From Chitinophagales bacterium (GTDB taxonomy: Bacteria > Bacteroidota > Bacteroidia > Chitinophagales > Saprospiraceae), in NCBI GenBank assembly GCA_017303875.1, contig JAFLBP010000042.1, forward strand, positions 1 to 45,153: a stretch of DNA of 45,153 nt. The letters run 5' to 3'. The position numbers and the translations under genes were made by a program. The notes below the pieces were generated by a model, which was not told the DNA's origin, did not search any database, and saw only the letters and a list, made by a program, of their open reading frames with translations. Position 1 is the stretch's first letter, and the number at the start of each line of letters is the position of its first letter. This document shows positions 1 through 7,701 of this stretch, in pieces.

Positions 1-145
1 ACTCATAGTTGCCACGGGGATAACAGACCCACACAATATTCCTTTGATTTTCAAAGATTTACCTCTAAAAACCTAACATAATAGTCTGATTACCAATATG
101 TCAATGAACGTTTCGGACAAGATTTATTTTAAATATTGGAGAAGC
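1..145. other. Left-edge intergenic DNA, no gene seen
   Basis: This stretch is A+T-rich and shows no convincing reading frame on either strand. It lies beyond the terminator of the polysaccharide operon and before the inverted repeat at 146-238. It may belong to the flank of a gene outside the window. I see no promoter motif I would defend. Confidence 0.4.
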
Positions 146-238
146 GGTTTCGCACAGAAGGGCACGGATCATAAACGCAGAAAAACACAGAATTCTGTGG
201 CATCTGTGTAAGCGATCCGTGCCCTTCTGTGCGAGACC
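146..238. repeat. Long nested inverted repeat
   Basis: Positions 151-170 and 214-233 are exact reverse complements (20 bp). The match extends to 146/238 with one mismatch, giving a potential 25-bp stem. Inside it, 186-199 is a perfect 14-bp palindrome (CACAGAATTCTGTG) with almost the same centre, so the element is nested. It lies about 150 bp beyond the stop of the GH26 gene and past that gene's own terminator, so it is not needed to end that transcript. It could be a terminator for a gene to the left or a dispersed repeat; sequence alone cannot decide. Confidence 0.8.
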
Positions 239-323
239 TTTTGTATAACTTCGTTACAAGATGTTCATCGTTTATCGTTCATCTTTGAAACCCAGGCAAG
301 GTAGCGTTTTTTGAATCTGCTCC

Positions 324-358
324 AAAAAATGGCTGCGACATACGTGAATGCCGCAGCC
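324..358 (-). terminator. Intrinsic terminator of the polysaccharide operon
   Basis: Read on the minus strand, an 11-bp stem (one G.U pair; arms 348-358 and 331-341) with a 6-nt loop is followed within two bases by six T residues (324-329). It starts 27 bp downstream of the GH26 stop codon. The stem plus T-run is the classic rho-independent layout, so the susC-to-GH26 transcript probably ends here. Confidence 0.75.
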
Positions 359-384
359 CAAACTCAAATATTCCTGAATGAAGC

Positions 385-1602
385 TTATTTTTCTGCGCCG
401 ACAGCGCTTGTTTTTGTCTCTTCGACTGTTCCCAAGGGTTTTGGTTTTTTATAAAAATTCCACAAATCGCGTTCAAAAAGCGTGGCATCCAGCCGGTAAT
501 ATTCCTGAAAATTCAGCGCACTCACGCCGCCCGGGTAAGGGACATAATGGTGCTTCTGGTTAGCATTCCGCCACGCGCAAACGTAAGCGATACGGCTTGT
601 TTCCGGGTCCGACATGATGTTGTGGTGAAACACATCGGTCCACCAATTGGCCTGCGGAATTCCTTCAAAACCAAACTCCGTGAGCGCAGGCACTTTACCG
701 CGTTTTTCGGCAGCGGCCACTAAAATGCGCTGTGTTTTCCGAAAACGCTCCCAGGTGCGCGGCAGGGTATCGTAGGCGTAAAAATCTACGCCCAGCATGT
801 CTACCCAGGCATCACCGGGATAGAATTCCAGCATTTCTGCCTCATTTTCAAACATATAGGAAGTTGAAAAAGAGTAAAGCAGTTGATGCAGTTTTTTTTC
901 ATCGCGCAGGTAAGCGACCGTAAATTGCCAGAGCGCTTTGAAATCCTCGGGGCTTACATGCGCTTTACCCCACCAGAACCAATCGCCGGTATGCTCATGA
1001 AAAGGCCTGAAAATGATGGGAATTTTATGTTTTTTAAACAAATTGCCTGCTTCGAGGCTGTTAACGAATTTGGCGAAACGATCCAGGTCTTGCCGGTAAC
1101 GCATGTGTTTGGCGCCGCCCGGCAAAATATCCTGCACGGCTGCCGTGGTATCCCAGGCCGAACCGCCAGTATGATAATTGTCGAGGTGCCACGACAAGGT
1201 AATCACGCCGCCGCGTGCGTAGCCCTCCCGAATCCAGCGTTTCATTTCCTTGAACACAACATTGTCAATGTTCGCAATGGAGTCGTGCTCCAGGTTTCCC
1301 AGTTCCCAGCCATATACCGCCGGGTAATCGCCGGTGGTAAAGCGCACATCCGAGCCGCCGGGCACTTGCTTCCAGCCAACGCCGTAAGCCAGGTCATCCT
1401 GGTGCCCGAACAGAATTTTACTTTCCGAAGCGGCGCGTTGCAGGTTGAGGAAAAGCGCGCGCGTCCTGGGTGTGGCATTGGAATCGGTCAATTGCTGGGC
1501 ATAACCCGACAGCGGCAGCAGGCAAACCAAGCCCGCCGCAAGCACGGAAAACAGCCCTTGCCCAAATGCCTGAAAGTGTATGATCGGAGAAGTCTTGTTC
1601 AT
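385..1602 (-). CDS. GH26 endo-beta-mannanase, secreted
   Basis: A 405-residue glycoside hydrolase of family 26, which hydrolyses internal beta-1,4-mannosidic bonds of mannan, glucomannan or galactomannan. A signal peptide ends near residue 36 (Gly-Tyr-Ala-Gln) and has no lipobox. The WHxxN-type signature is at 138-142. The acid/base is probably Glu203 in the block FRPFHEHTGDWFWWG, and the nucleophile probably Glu309 in ALTEFGFEG. Length fits a single catalytic domain with no carbohydrate-binding module. It starts 5 bp after the GH5 stop and is the last gene of the operon. The family also contains some other activities; mannanase is the commonest and fits the adjacent GH5. Confidence 0.92.
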   Translation of the reverse strand: MNKTSPIIHFQAFGQGLFSVLAAGLVCLLPLSGYAQQLTDSNATPRTRALFLNLQRAASESKILFGHQDDLAYGVGWKQVPGGSDVRFTTGDYPAVYGWELGNLEHDSIANIDNVVFKEMKRWIREGYARGGVITLSWHLDNYHTGGSAWDTTAAVQDILPGGAKHMRYRQDLDRFAKFVNSLEAGNLFKKHKIPIIFRPFHEHTGDWFWWGKAHVSPEDFKALWQFTVAYLRDEKKLHQLLYSFSTSYMFENEAEMLEFYPGDAWVDMLGVDFYAYDTLPRTWERFRKTQRILVAAAEKRGKVPALTEFGFEGIPQANWWTDVFHHNIMSDPETSRIAYVCAWRNANQKHHYVPYPGGVSALNFQEYYRLDATLFERDLWNFYKKPKPLGTVEETKTSAVGAEK

Positions 1603-1607
1603 GTTAC

Positions 1608-2630
1608 TCAGGGTTTATCCATAAGTGCCTTGCGCCAGTATTCGCCCTCCGCAGTGGGTGTGCCGTTCCAGTCTTTGAGCATGGGCGGTTCCCAACTCGG
1701 GTCGAAAACCCAGGCCACCCAGGAGATGTTTTTTGATTTGAGATAAGGCAAAAGGGTTTTGGTGTAAATGCCGTCGTCGGGTAAAGGCACGGGCGCATGC
1801 GCATCATAGCTAAAACCTACCTCGGTAGCCACAATGGGGAATCGCCCGGCGGCAAAACCAAAATGCCGCTCCCAGTTACCTTCGCGCGGCGCTTTGTTTT
1901 TTCCGGGGTACGGATGGGTGACGTAAGCGACGCCCTCACGCGGAATTGGCTCAAAATGAATGGGTTGCAAATCATAGGCCCAATCAAAACCAGCGAGCAG
2001 CGGAATCGCCTCCGCGCCATTGGCCCGCACCAGATCAATACATTGTACCATCAGTTGTTGCCATTCAGCCCAGGAACATTGCCCCAGTTCTCCGTTGTAG
2101 ATGGTCGGCTCATTGTACAATTCAAAAAAGGCAACCGTCGGATTTTTCCCGTAACGCCGGGCCATGGTGCGCCAGAATGTAAAGGTTTCCTTTTTTGTCG
2201 TGTCGTACATGGGATCCTGAAACAACTCCATTTGCAAATTGCCAATGCTGTGCCAGTCAATAATGACGTACATGCCCAATTCCGTACACCATTGTACGGC
2301 TTCATCCAGCATTTTCAGGTAATCGGCCTCCCCGCGTGCGCGCCAGGCGCTCGGATGTACGGGTATACGCACGAGCTGCGCGCCCCAGCCTTTGATGATC
2401 TCAAAATGCCGTTTCGACCAGCGCCCGGCCGACTTGATTTTATCAGGGTCGGAAATGGACAAGCCCCGAAAGACGAGGGTATCGCCATTTTCCTGAACAA
2501 AATATGCGCCTTTCACCGACACACGCGGTAAGGCGGCGGTCGCCTGAGCGACCGTTTGCGCTGTCGGAATCAACAGCAAAACGGTCGCCAGGAAGGCCGG
2601 AAAAAGCTTGTTTATAGTTCGCTTAATCAT
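1608..2630 (-). CDS. GH5 endo-glycanase (mannanase or cellulase), secreted
   Basis: A 340-residue family 5 glycoside hydrolase with a retaining mechanism. The signal peptide ends near residue 29 (Thr-Val-Ala-Gln). The TIM barrel begins at about residue 38. The conserved RIP is at 88-90, the acid/base is Glu174 in LYNEP, His239-Pro-Tyr lies on a later strand, and the nucleophile is Glu270 in VATEVGFS. Family 5 covers endoglucanases and mannanases among others, and I cannot assign a subfamily by eye. Co-transcription with GH26 and TIG-type glycan-binding proteins favours a mannan or glucomannan backbone. It is the fifth gene of the operon, 32 bp after the second glycan-binding protein. Confidence 0.9.
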   Translation of the reverse strand: MIKRTINKLFPAFLATVLLLIPTAQTVAQATAALPRVSVKGAYFVQENGDTLVFRGLSISDPDKIKSAGRWSKRHFEIIKGWGAQLVRIPVHPSAWRARGEADYLKMLDEAVQWCTELGMYVIIDWHSIGNLQMELFQDPMYDTTKKETFTFWRTMARRYGKNPTVAFFELYNEPTIYNGELGQCSWAEWQQLMVQCIDLVRANGAEAIPLLAGFDWAYDLQPIHFEPIPREGVAYVTHPYPGKNKAPREGNWERHFGFAAGRFPIVATEVGFSYDAHAPVPLPDDGIYTKTLLPYLKSKNISWVAWVFDPSWEPPMLKDWNGTPTAEGEYWRKALMDKP

Positions 2631-2662
2631 CAGAGGATCAGGTACAATGTAATGATACTGAA

Positions 2663-4780
2663 TTATTTGTGTTCAAAACGAACATTGTCGATACAAACGT
2701 TCACCTTGGAAGCGCCGGCATTAAAAGCAACGCCAAAATCTTCGGTAATGGTAGACAAATCCGAAAGCGGGCTGGAACCGGTATTAAAATCGGCCAGGTT
2801 AATGGTAACGGTGATCCAGCCGTCGGTTTTATACGAACCGCTGGCGGCCCAGGGCTTCCAGGAATACCAGTGGTCGCCGGAACTGCCTTTCAAACGCCAG
2901 GCAAACTCGCCGCCGGTGATGGGTTCCAGGATGTTGATGTCAAATTTCAGGACATAATTGGCCACATCGCTGCCAATGACCGCGCCGGGGAAATTGTTGG
3001 CGCCATTGCGCCAGAAAAAGCCGGTCCAGCCGTTGCAATCCTTGTTCACACGGTGGTAATTGGTACCGTTGAGGGTAAGCGCCGGGTCGTTTTCCGGACC
3101 GCCGGCATCGCCCCACCACGCATTCAGGCCGTCGAAATTAAAGAATACCAGCGTCGGATCCGCCACCGGATCCACACCCTGAATATTGATGTCGGGCGAG
3201 AAAATGGTTTCGCCATTTACCGTAATCAATTTCACTTTGCCCAAACCGGTTTTGACATTGGTCGGAATAACCACCTGAATCAGCACATCGGTTTTTTGAC
3301 CGAACATGGTGGCCGAAATATTATCCGGGAAAATCACCTCGGTCACTTCAGCCAGATTGGTGCCTTCAATATTAATCATCTGACCAGGTTTGGCCGAACC
3401 GGGCATTGCCGTAATGGTTGCAGAAGTAGAGGCCAGAATGTTCAGGCTTTGGGTAGAAACTACTTCGTCGCCATTGCTGGAAACCAGTGTAATGCTGCCA
3501 TTGGCAGTGCCTACCGGCACATTTACGGTCAGCAGGTTTTCGGTGGCGGCTGTCGGGGCGGCTTCTTTGCCGCCACTGAATTTAACCAGCGTCACCAGGT
3601 CGAGGTGCTCGCCGGAAACACTCAGCTCTTTGGTGAATTGAATGTCCGTCGGGCTGACGCTGCTGATTACGGGCTTGAGCATCACCAGATTGCCGGTCGT
3701 GACCGATTTGCCCGACGCCGTGCTCAGTTGCAGGGTACCTTCTTTGGCTGTAGCCGGTACGCTCACGGTGATGGACGTGGCGCTGCCGCCGCCCTGAATT
3801 GCGCCCGCCGCGCCGCCGCCAAATCCAACGGCTGTCACTAAATCCAGGTTTTGGCCTGAAATGGTGACGCTGGCGCCGGGTTTTACGGGGTTGGGGGAAA
3901 GATTGCTCACGCTGGGCAGCAGCATTTCAATGGGCACGGCAACGGTGGTTTCCACCAGCGAACGGGCGATGAGCTTGATGCTGCCGTCCTGCGCATTGGC
4001 TGGCACCTGCACTTCAATTTTACCGGCATCCTGCGCCGCGAAAGTGCTGACGCGGCTGCCACCCGGGAAGGCGACTTCCTGCACCAGATCCAGGTCGGAG
4101 CCGGTGATCGTCAGGACTGCGCCGGCTTTAACCGGCGTTGGCGCAACGGCCGCGCCCTGCGGCAGCGTGACGGCCAGCGTGGTATCGGATTCTACGAGAA
4201 TGGGATCGGACAGGCCATTGGAAAGCACGATCAGGCCGGTTTGGGCGTCGAGCGGCACGTTTACTTCCAATTTACCTGCTGCCTGACTGAGGAAATCGGC
4301 GGCAAGCACCGATTTTTTATTGGCAAAAATGACCTCTTTGATGAGGTTCAGGTAAGTGCCTTCGAGGGTCACCTTTTCGCCGGGCCGCACCGTGGCGGGA
4401 CTGAATTTGGTGAGTGCAATCGGCTCTGAAATTTTCAGGATGGTTTTGGAAACGATGTCGCCATTGGGCGTTTTGAGCGTCACAGGGCCATCCACCGTGG
4501 CTTGCGGCACGGTCAGTACAATTTCAGTCGGGGTTTTGGATTTAAAATTCGTCACCTCCACATTGTCGCTCAGGATAACGGCGCTCACTTTATCGAGGTT
4601 TTGACCGATAAATCGGATATCGCCGCCGCGGAGGGCCGGAGAAGGGCCGAAGCTTTTGAGCAGGATGGCGTTGGCATCGGTTTCATCGTCTTTTTTGCAC
4701 GATTGCACCGTGAACAACATAGTAGCCAGCAGGCTCAGCAGCAGCATCGGCAGCAGGTATTGTCGGTATGCGCTTTGCAT
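2663..4780 (-). CDS. Surface glycan-binding lipoprotein with six TIG repeats
   Basis: A 705-residue lipoprotein. I placed the start at the ATG at 4780 because the sequence from there reads as a lipoprotein signal (Val-Gln-Ser-Cys lipobox); the in-frame ATG 23 codons upstream would put a charged leader before it. Six IPT/TIG immunoglobulin-like repeats follow, each with the recurring G-x-L-D/N-L-V-x-x-V pattern. The last ~190 residues resemble the C-terminal domain of SGBP-B-type proteins (SGBP_B_XBD family) and include the WYSWKPW and YKTDGW blocks. In such loci this protein captures polysaccharide at the outer membrane, with the TIG repeats as a stalk. Its C-terminal domain is shared with the neighbour at 4816-5997, which has about two TIG units. 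Confidence 0.86.
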   Translation of the reverse strand: MQSAYRQYLLPMLLLSLLATMLFTVQSCKKDDETDANAILLKSFGPSPALRGGDIRFIGQNLDKVSAVILSDNVEVTNFKSKTPTEIVLTVPQATVDGPVTLKTPNGDIVSKTILKISEPIALTKFSPATVRPGEKVTLEGTYLNLIKEVIFANKKSVLAADFLSQAAGKLEVNVPLDAQTGLIVLSNGLSDPILVESDTTLAVTLPQGAAVAPTPVKAGAVLTITGSDLDLVQEVAFPGGSRVSTFAAQDAGKIEVQVPANAQDGSIKLIARSLVETTVAVPIEMLLPSVSNLSPNPVKPGASVTISGQNLDLVTAVGFGGGAAGAIQGGGSATSITVSVPATAKEGTLQLSTASGKSVTTGNLVMLKPVISSVSPTDIQFTKELSVSGEHLDLVTLVKFSGGKEAAPTAATENLLTVNVPVGTANGSITLVSSNGDEVVSTQSLNILASTSATITAMPGSAKPGQMINIEGTNLAEVTEVIFPDNISATMFGQKTDVLIQVVIPTNVKTGLGKVKLITVNGETIFSPDINIQGVDPVADPTLVFFNFDGLNAWWGDAGGPENDPALTLNGTNYHRVNKDCNGWTGFFWRNGANNFPGAVIGSDVANYVLKFDINILEPITGGEFAWRLKGSSGDHWYSWKPWAASGSYKTDGWITVTINLADFNTGSSPLSDLSTITEDFGVAFNAGASKVNVCIDNVRFEHK

Positions 4781-4815
4781 GTTTTTTCTTTTTGAAAGGT
4801 AATGGAATCGGAGCT

Positions 4816-5997
4816 TTACAGGGGCACTACCCGCACGTTGTCTACGCAAATATGCACGGGATTTGGGCCGGCAGCCGGCCCGAAGAGCATCATCACGACA
4901 TTGGTGAGGGAATTGAGGTTCTCAATTTTCTTCGTGCCATTATCGTCCGGATCGTCTTTGCCGTACTTGAATTCGCTGAGCGGAATGGTAACGGTTTCCC
5001 AGCCATCGGTTTTATACGGCCCGGCTTTCCAGGGCTGCCAGCGGGCGTGGATGGCGCCGTCGCGGCCATGATCTTCGGCATAGGGGCCAAAGAAAATTTC
5101 CATACGTACATCGCGCCATTCAATGGGTACATTGACCTCAAATTTCAGGGCCAGATCGCTCACTAAGCCGCTGGCTACCGGCACATTGCCACGACCGCGG
5201 GGCGCCCAGTATTGCATGGTCAGCTCGTTGGTCCATTGCCAGGGGCCGTTGGCGGCATTTTTAAAGGCCGCATAACTGCCCGAACAACCGGCCGGGTCGG
5301 AATTATTGATCGCTGCCGTCCAGGTTTCGTGGTTTTTACCATCATAATCAAGGATGACATTGCGGTTGTCGCGGAAAAAGAACCTGGATTTTGCCGTACC
5401 AAAATTGGTCTTGATCGTAATCGGGCCGGCTTCCGCACCTGCGGGCACCCGCACTTCGAGGTGGGTTTTGTCTAACGTCACTACCTCTCCTTTCTGGCCG
5501 CCGGTAAAAGTCAGTTCGAGCGGCTGAAAGAAAAAGTCGCCGTCGAGAATGAGTAAATCACCGTCGGGCACGTACTCGCTTTTCACCTTGTCAATTCTCG
5601 GGGCCGGCACATTGACTTTAAAATCATAACTCAATTCCGAGCCATCAGAAAAGACAATGCGCATTTTGTCGCTTACCACCGTGGGTACGGTGCTGGGCAC
5701 ATTGACCAAAATAGAGTTTTCGGTCACAAAAGTCGGGTTCAGCACGGCCTGCTGGTCGTTGAACCACATTTGCTCGGCATGGCAGAGGTTTTCACCTACT
5801 ACCGCAATGAGGCTGCCCATGAAGCTGCCGACGAGCAGGGAATCTGATTTTCCCGGATCGGTGGCGCGGATATAGGAAACAGCAGGGGTTCCGGCGCAGT
5901 CGCGGGCAGTGTCGGTTTCCTTTTTACAGGCAACTACGCTCAGGGTCAGGAATGCGGCCAGCGCAATACCAAAACTGATTTTTATTGAAATTTTCAT
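4816..5997 (-). CDS. Surface glycan-binding lipoprotein, two TIG repeats
   Basis: A 393-residue outer-membrane lipoprotein (Val-Val-Ala-Cys lipobox near residue 24). About two IPT/TIG-like Ig folds occupy residues ~35-210. A C-terminal glycan-binding domain follows, matching the end of the protein encoded at 2663-4780: both carry W-x-PW...YKTDGW-x-TVTI-x-L and end in a V-x-I/V-CIDNVR motif. It sits directly after the SusD-like gene, where SusE/F- or SGBP-type proteins are encoded. It probably binds the same polysaccharide. The gap to the next gene's chosen start is 35 bp. The exact ligand is not visible from sequence. Confidence 0.85.
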   Translation of the reverse strand: MKISIKISFGIALAAFLTLSVVACKKETDTARDCAGTPAVSYIRATDPGKSDSLLVGSFMGSLIAVVGENLCHAEQMWFNDQQAVLNPTFVTENSILVNVPSTVPTVVSDKMRIVFSDGSELSYDFKVNVPAPRIDKVKSEYVPDGDLLILDGDFFFQPLELTFTGGQKGEVVTLDKTHLEVRVPAGAEAGPITIKTNFGTAKSRFFFRDNRNVILDYDGKNHETWTAAINNSDPAGCSGSYAAFKNAANGPWQWTNELTMQYWAPRGRGNVPVASGLVSDLALKFEVNVPIEWRDVRMEIFFGPYAEDHGRDGAIHARWQPWKAGPYKTDGWETVTIPLSEFKYGKDDPDDNGTKKIENLNSLTNVVMMLFGPAAGPNPVHICVDNVRVVPL

Positions 5998-6018
5998 AGC
6001 AAATCGCGTCGTTTGAGC

Positions 6019-7683
6019 TTATTTAAAATTGTAATCCACTGCGGGTTCGCCAGCGCCCAGCAAGGGGTTGAACACCACCTCGGCGGCCGGAACCGGCATA
6101 AACATTTGCGCAGCAGCAATCGTGATGGGCGAAACCGGCCCTTGCTGGATATAGCCGGCTATCAGGTTTTCATCGGCTGCGTTGGGCGACTGGTCGCGGT
6201 AGTACGTGTAGTCGCGCTGTTGTCCGTTCAGGTAAGCCAGGGCGCCTGCCGGATCGCGGTAGTACCAGCGTTTTACGTCAAACCAGCCCATGCTTTCGAG
6301 GGCAAACTCTACGCGGCGCTCCCGGAAAACATCGGCAAAAGTGATGGCCGATTTCAGGGGCAGCCCGGCGCGGCTGCGGATGGCGTTGAAATATTGCAGC
6401 GCTTTGGCATCGGTGGTGCTTCCACCTGCGCCACAGGCCGCTTCGGCATAAATCAGGTAAACATCGGCCAGGCGAATGATATACTGATTGAGGGCCGTGG
6501 CTTGTCCGGTAGAAACTTTACCGCCATTGTCGTCGGCCGAACCGACTACATATTTTTTCAGGCTGTTCAGCACCGGCGTGGCGCCTTCGAGGGTAATGTT
6601 CGGATCGGCGGGGTCGCGGAGCACAATTTTGTACTCATAACCGCCGTGGTTTTTGCGAATTTCCGGGTAGCGATCGCCGGGCGCCATGTAAATAGATTGG
6701 CGGCGTTTGTCGCCGGCTTCTACATTATTGATAAAATCCAGGGTCATACATTTGCCGCCACCCCAGGCTTCTGAGTTGCCGGTGATGTAAGAACTGCGTG
6801 CCCAGTTGGCCTGGCGGGAGTTGCCGAAGGCATAGCCGCCTTCCATCCATTGCAGCGCAAAAAGGGATTCGCTGCTGTTGTTGTTTTCGATTCGGAAGAG
6901 GTCGGCGTAGTTGCTCATCAGCGAGAGGCCGCTTTGCTCAATCACTTCGGCGGCTAAGGTTTTGGCGGCTTCAAAGTTGGCGGCCGAATCCGAATCGCCG
7001 ATGTTTTGCGCCATGGTCAGGTGCAATTTGGCGAGCATGGCCTTGGCGCTCCACTTGGTGGCGCGACCCGGCTCGTCGGCAGCAGGCAATTTTTCGGCAG
7101 CAAAGCTGAGGTCGCGGCGGGCCATTTCATACAAGCTTTTGCGCGTATTTTTTGGTAGTCGCAGGTTGTTGGCCGCCACTAATTCCGACGCATTTTCCAC
7201 GATGGGCGCTTCACCCCAATACTCGGCCAGCATGTAGTAAGCCGTGCCGCGTACAAAACGCGCTTCGCCAACAGCCTTGTCAATTACCTCCTGGCTAACG
7301 CCTTTGGAGGCGGCTATGGTGGGCATGTCGTTGATGATCGAATTGGCATACGACACCACGCGGTAAAGGCCCTTCCAGCCGCTGGTCAGGTAAGCATTGC
7401 CTTCGCCATAGCTGAAAAAGAAAAATTGTCCTTCCTGATCGAAAGTGTAGTACATGTTACCGGCGAGCAAATCGCCGGCCAGCCAGAAAAATTTGTCGTT
7501 GAAATCAAACCAGGGAAAACCGTACAGCGAAGCGGTGGCTGCCTTGATCTGACTTTCATTTTGGTAAAAATTGTCCTGGGTAAGCTTGTCTACCGGCTCG
7601 ATTTCCAGGAAATCCTTGCTGCAACTGCTGTTGAACAATGCGACAAAGCCAATGGCAAGGGCATATTTGATGATATTTTTCAT
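6019..7683 (-). CDS. SusD/RagB-family outer-membrane lipoprotein
   Basis: A 554-residue SusD-like protein that forms the extracellular lid of a SusC/SusD importer and binds oligosaccharide. The lipobox is Asn-Ser-Ser-Cys near residue 21, followed by the typical KDFLEIEPVDKLT start of mature SusD proteins. The helical TPR-like core includes ARFVRGTAYYMLAEYWGEAP and the C-terminal block R-x-RRVEFALE-x-x-WFDVKRW. Length is normal for the family. It lies 18 bp after the susC-like gene and before two glycan-binding proteins, the standard order in these loci. Specificity is inferred only from the downstream GH5 and GH26 enzymes. Confidence 0.95.
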   Translation of the reverse strand: MKNIIKYALAIGFVALFNSSCSKDFLEIEPVDKLTQDNFYQNESQIKAATASLYGFPWFDFNDKFFWLAGDLLAGNMYYTFDQEGQFFFFSYGEGNAYLTSGWKGLYRVVSYANSIINDMPTIAASKGVSQEVIDKAVGEARFVRGTAYYMLAEYWGEAPIVENASELVAANNLRLPKNTRKSLYEMARRDLSFAAEKLPAADEPGRATKWSAKAMLAKLHLTMAQNIGDSDSAANFEAAKTLAAEVIEQSGLSLMSNYADLFRIENNNSSESLFALQWMEGGYAFGNSRQANWARSSYITGNSEAWGGGKCMTLDFINNVEAGDKRRQSIYMAPGDRYPEIRKNHGGYEYKIVLRDPADPNITLEGATPVLNSLKKYVVGSADDNGGKVSTGQATALNQYIIRLADVYLIYAEAACGAGGSTTDAKALQYFNAIRSRAGLPLKSAITFADVFRERRVEFALESMGWFDVKRWYYRDPAGALAYLNGQQRDYTYYRDQSPNAADENLIAGYIQQGPVSPITIAAAQMFMPVPAAEVVFNPLLGAGEPAVDYNFK

Positions 7684-7701
7684 TGAAAATCAAGTTTAAA
7701 A

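Noticed and set aside
279..488. Small minus-strand gene beside the GH26 3' end
   Set aside because: It overlaps the GH26 C-terminus and the terminator hairpin, and has no family resemblance.
883..1746. Plus-strand frame across the GH26/GH5 junction
   Set aside because: It overlaps two well-supported glycoside hydrolase genes on the other strand, including both catalytic regions.
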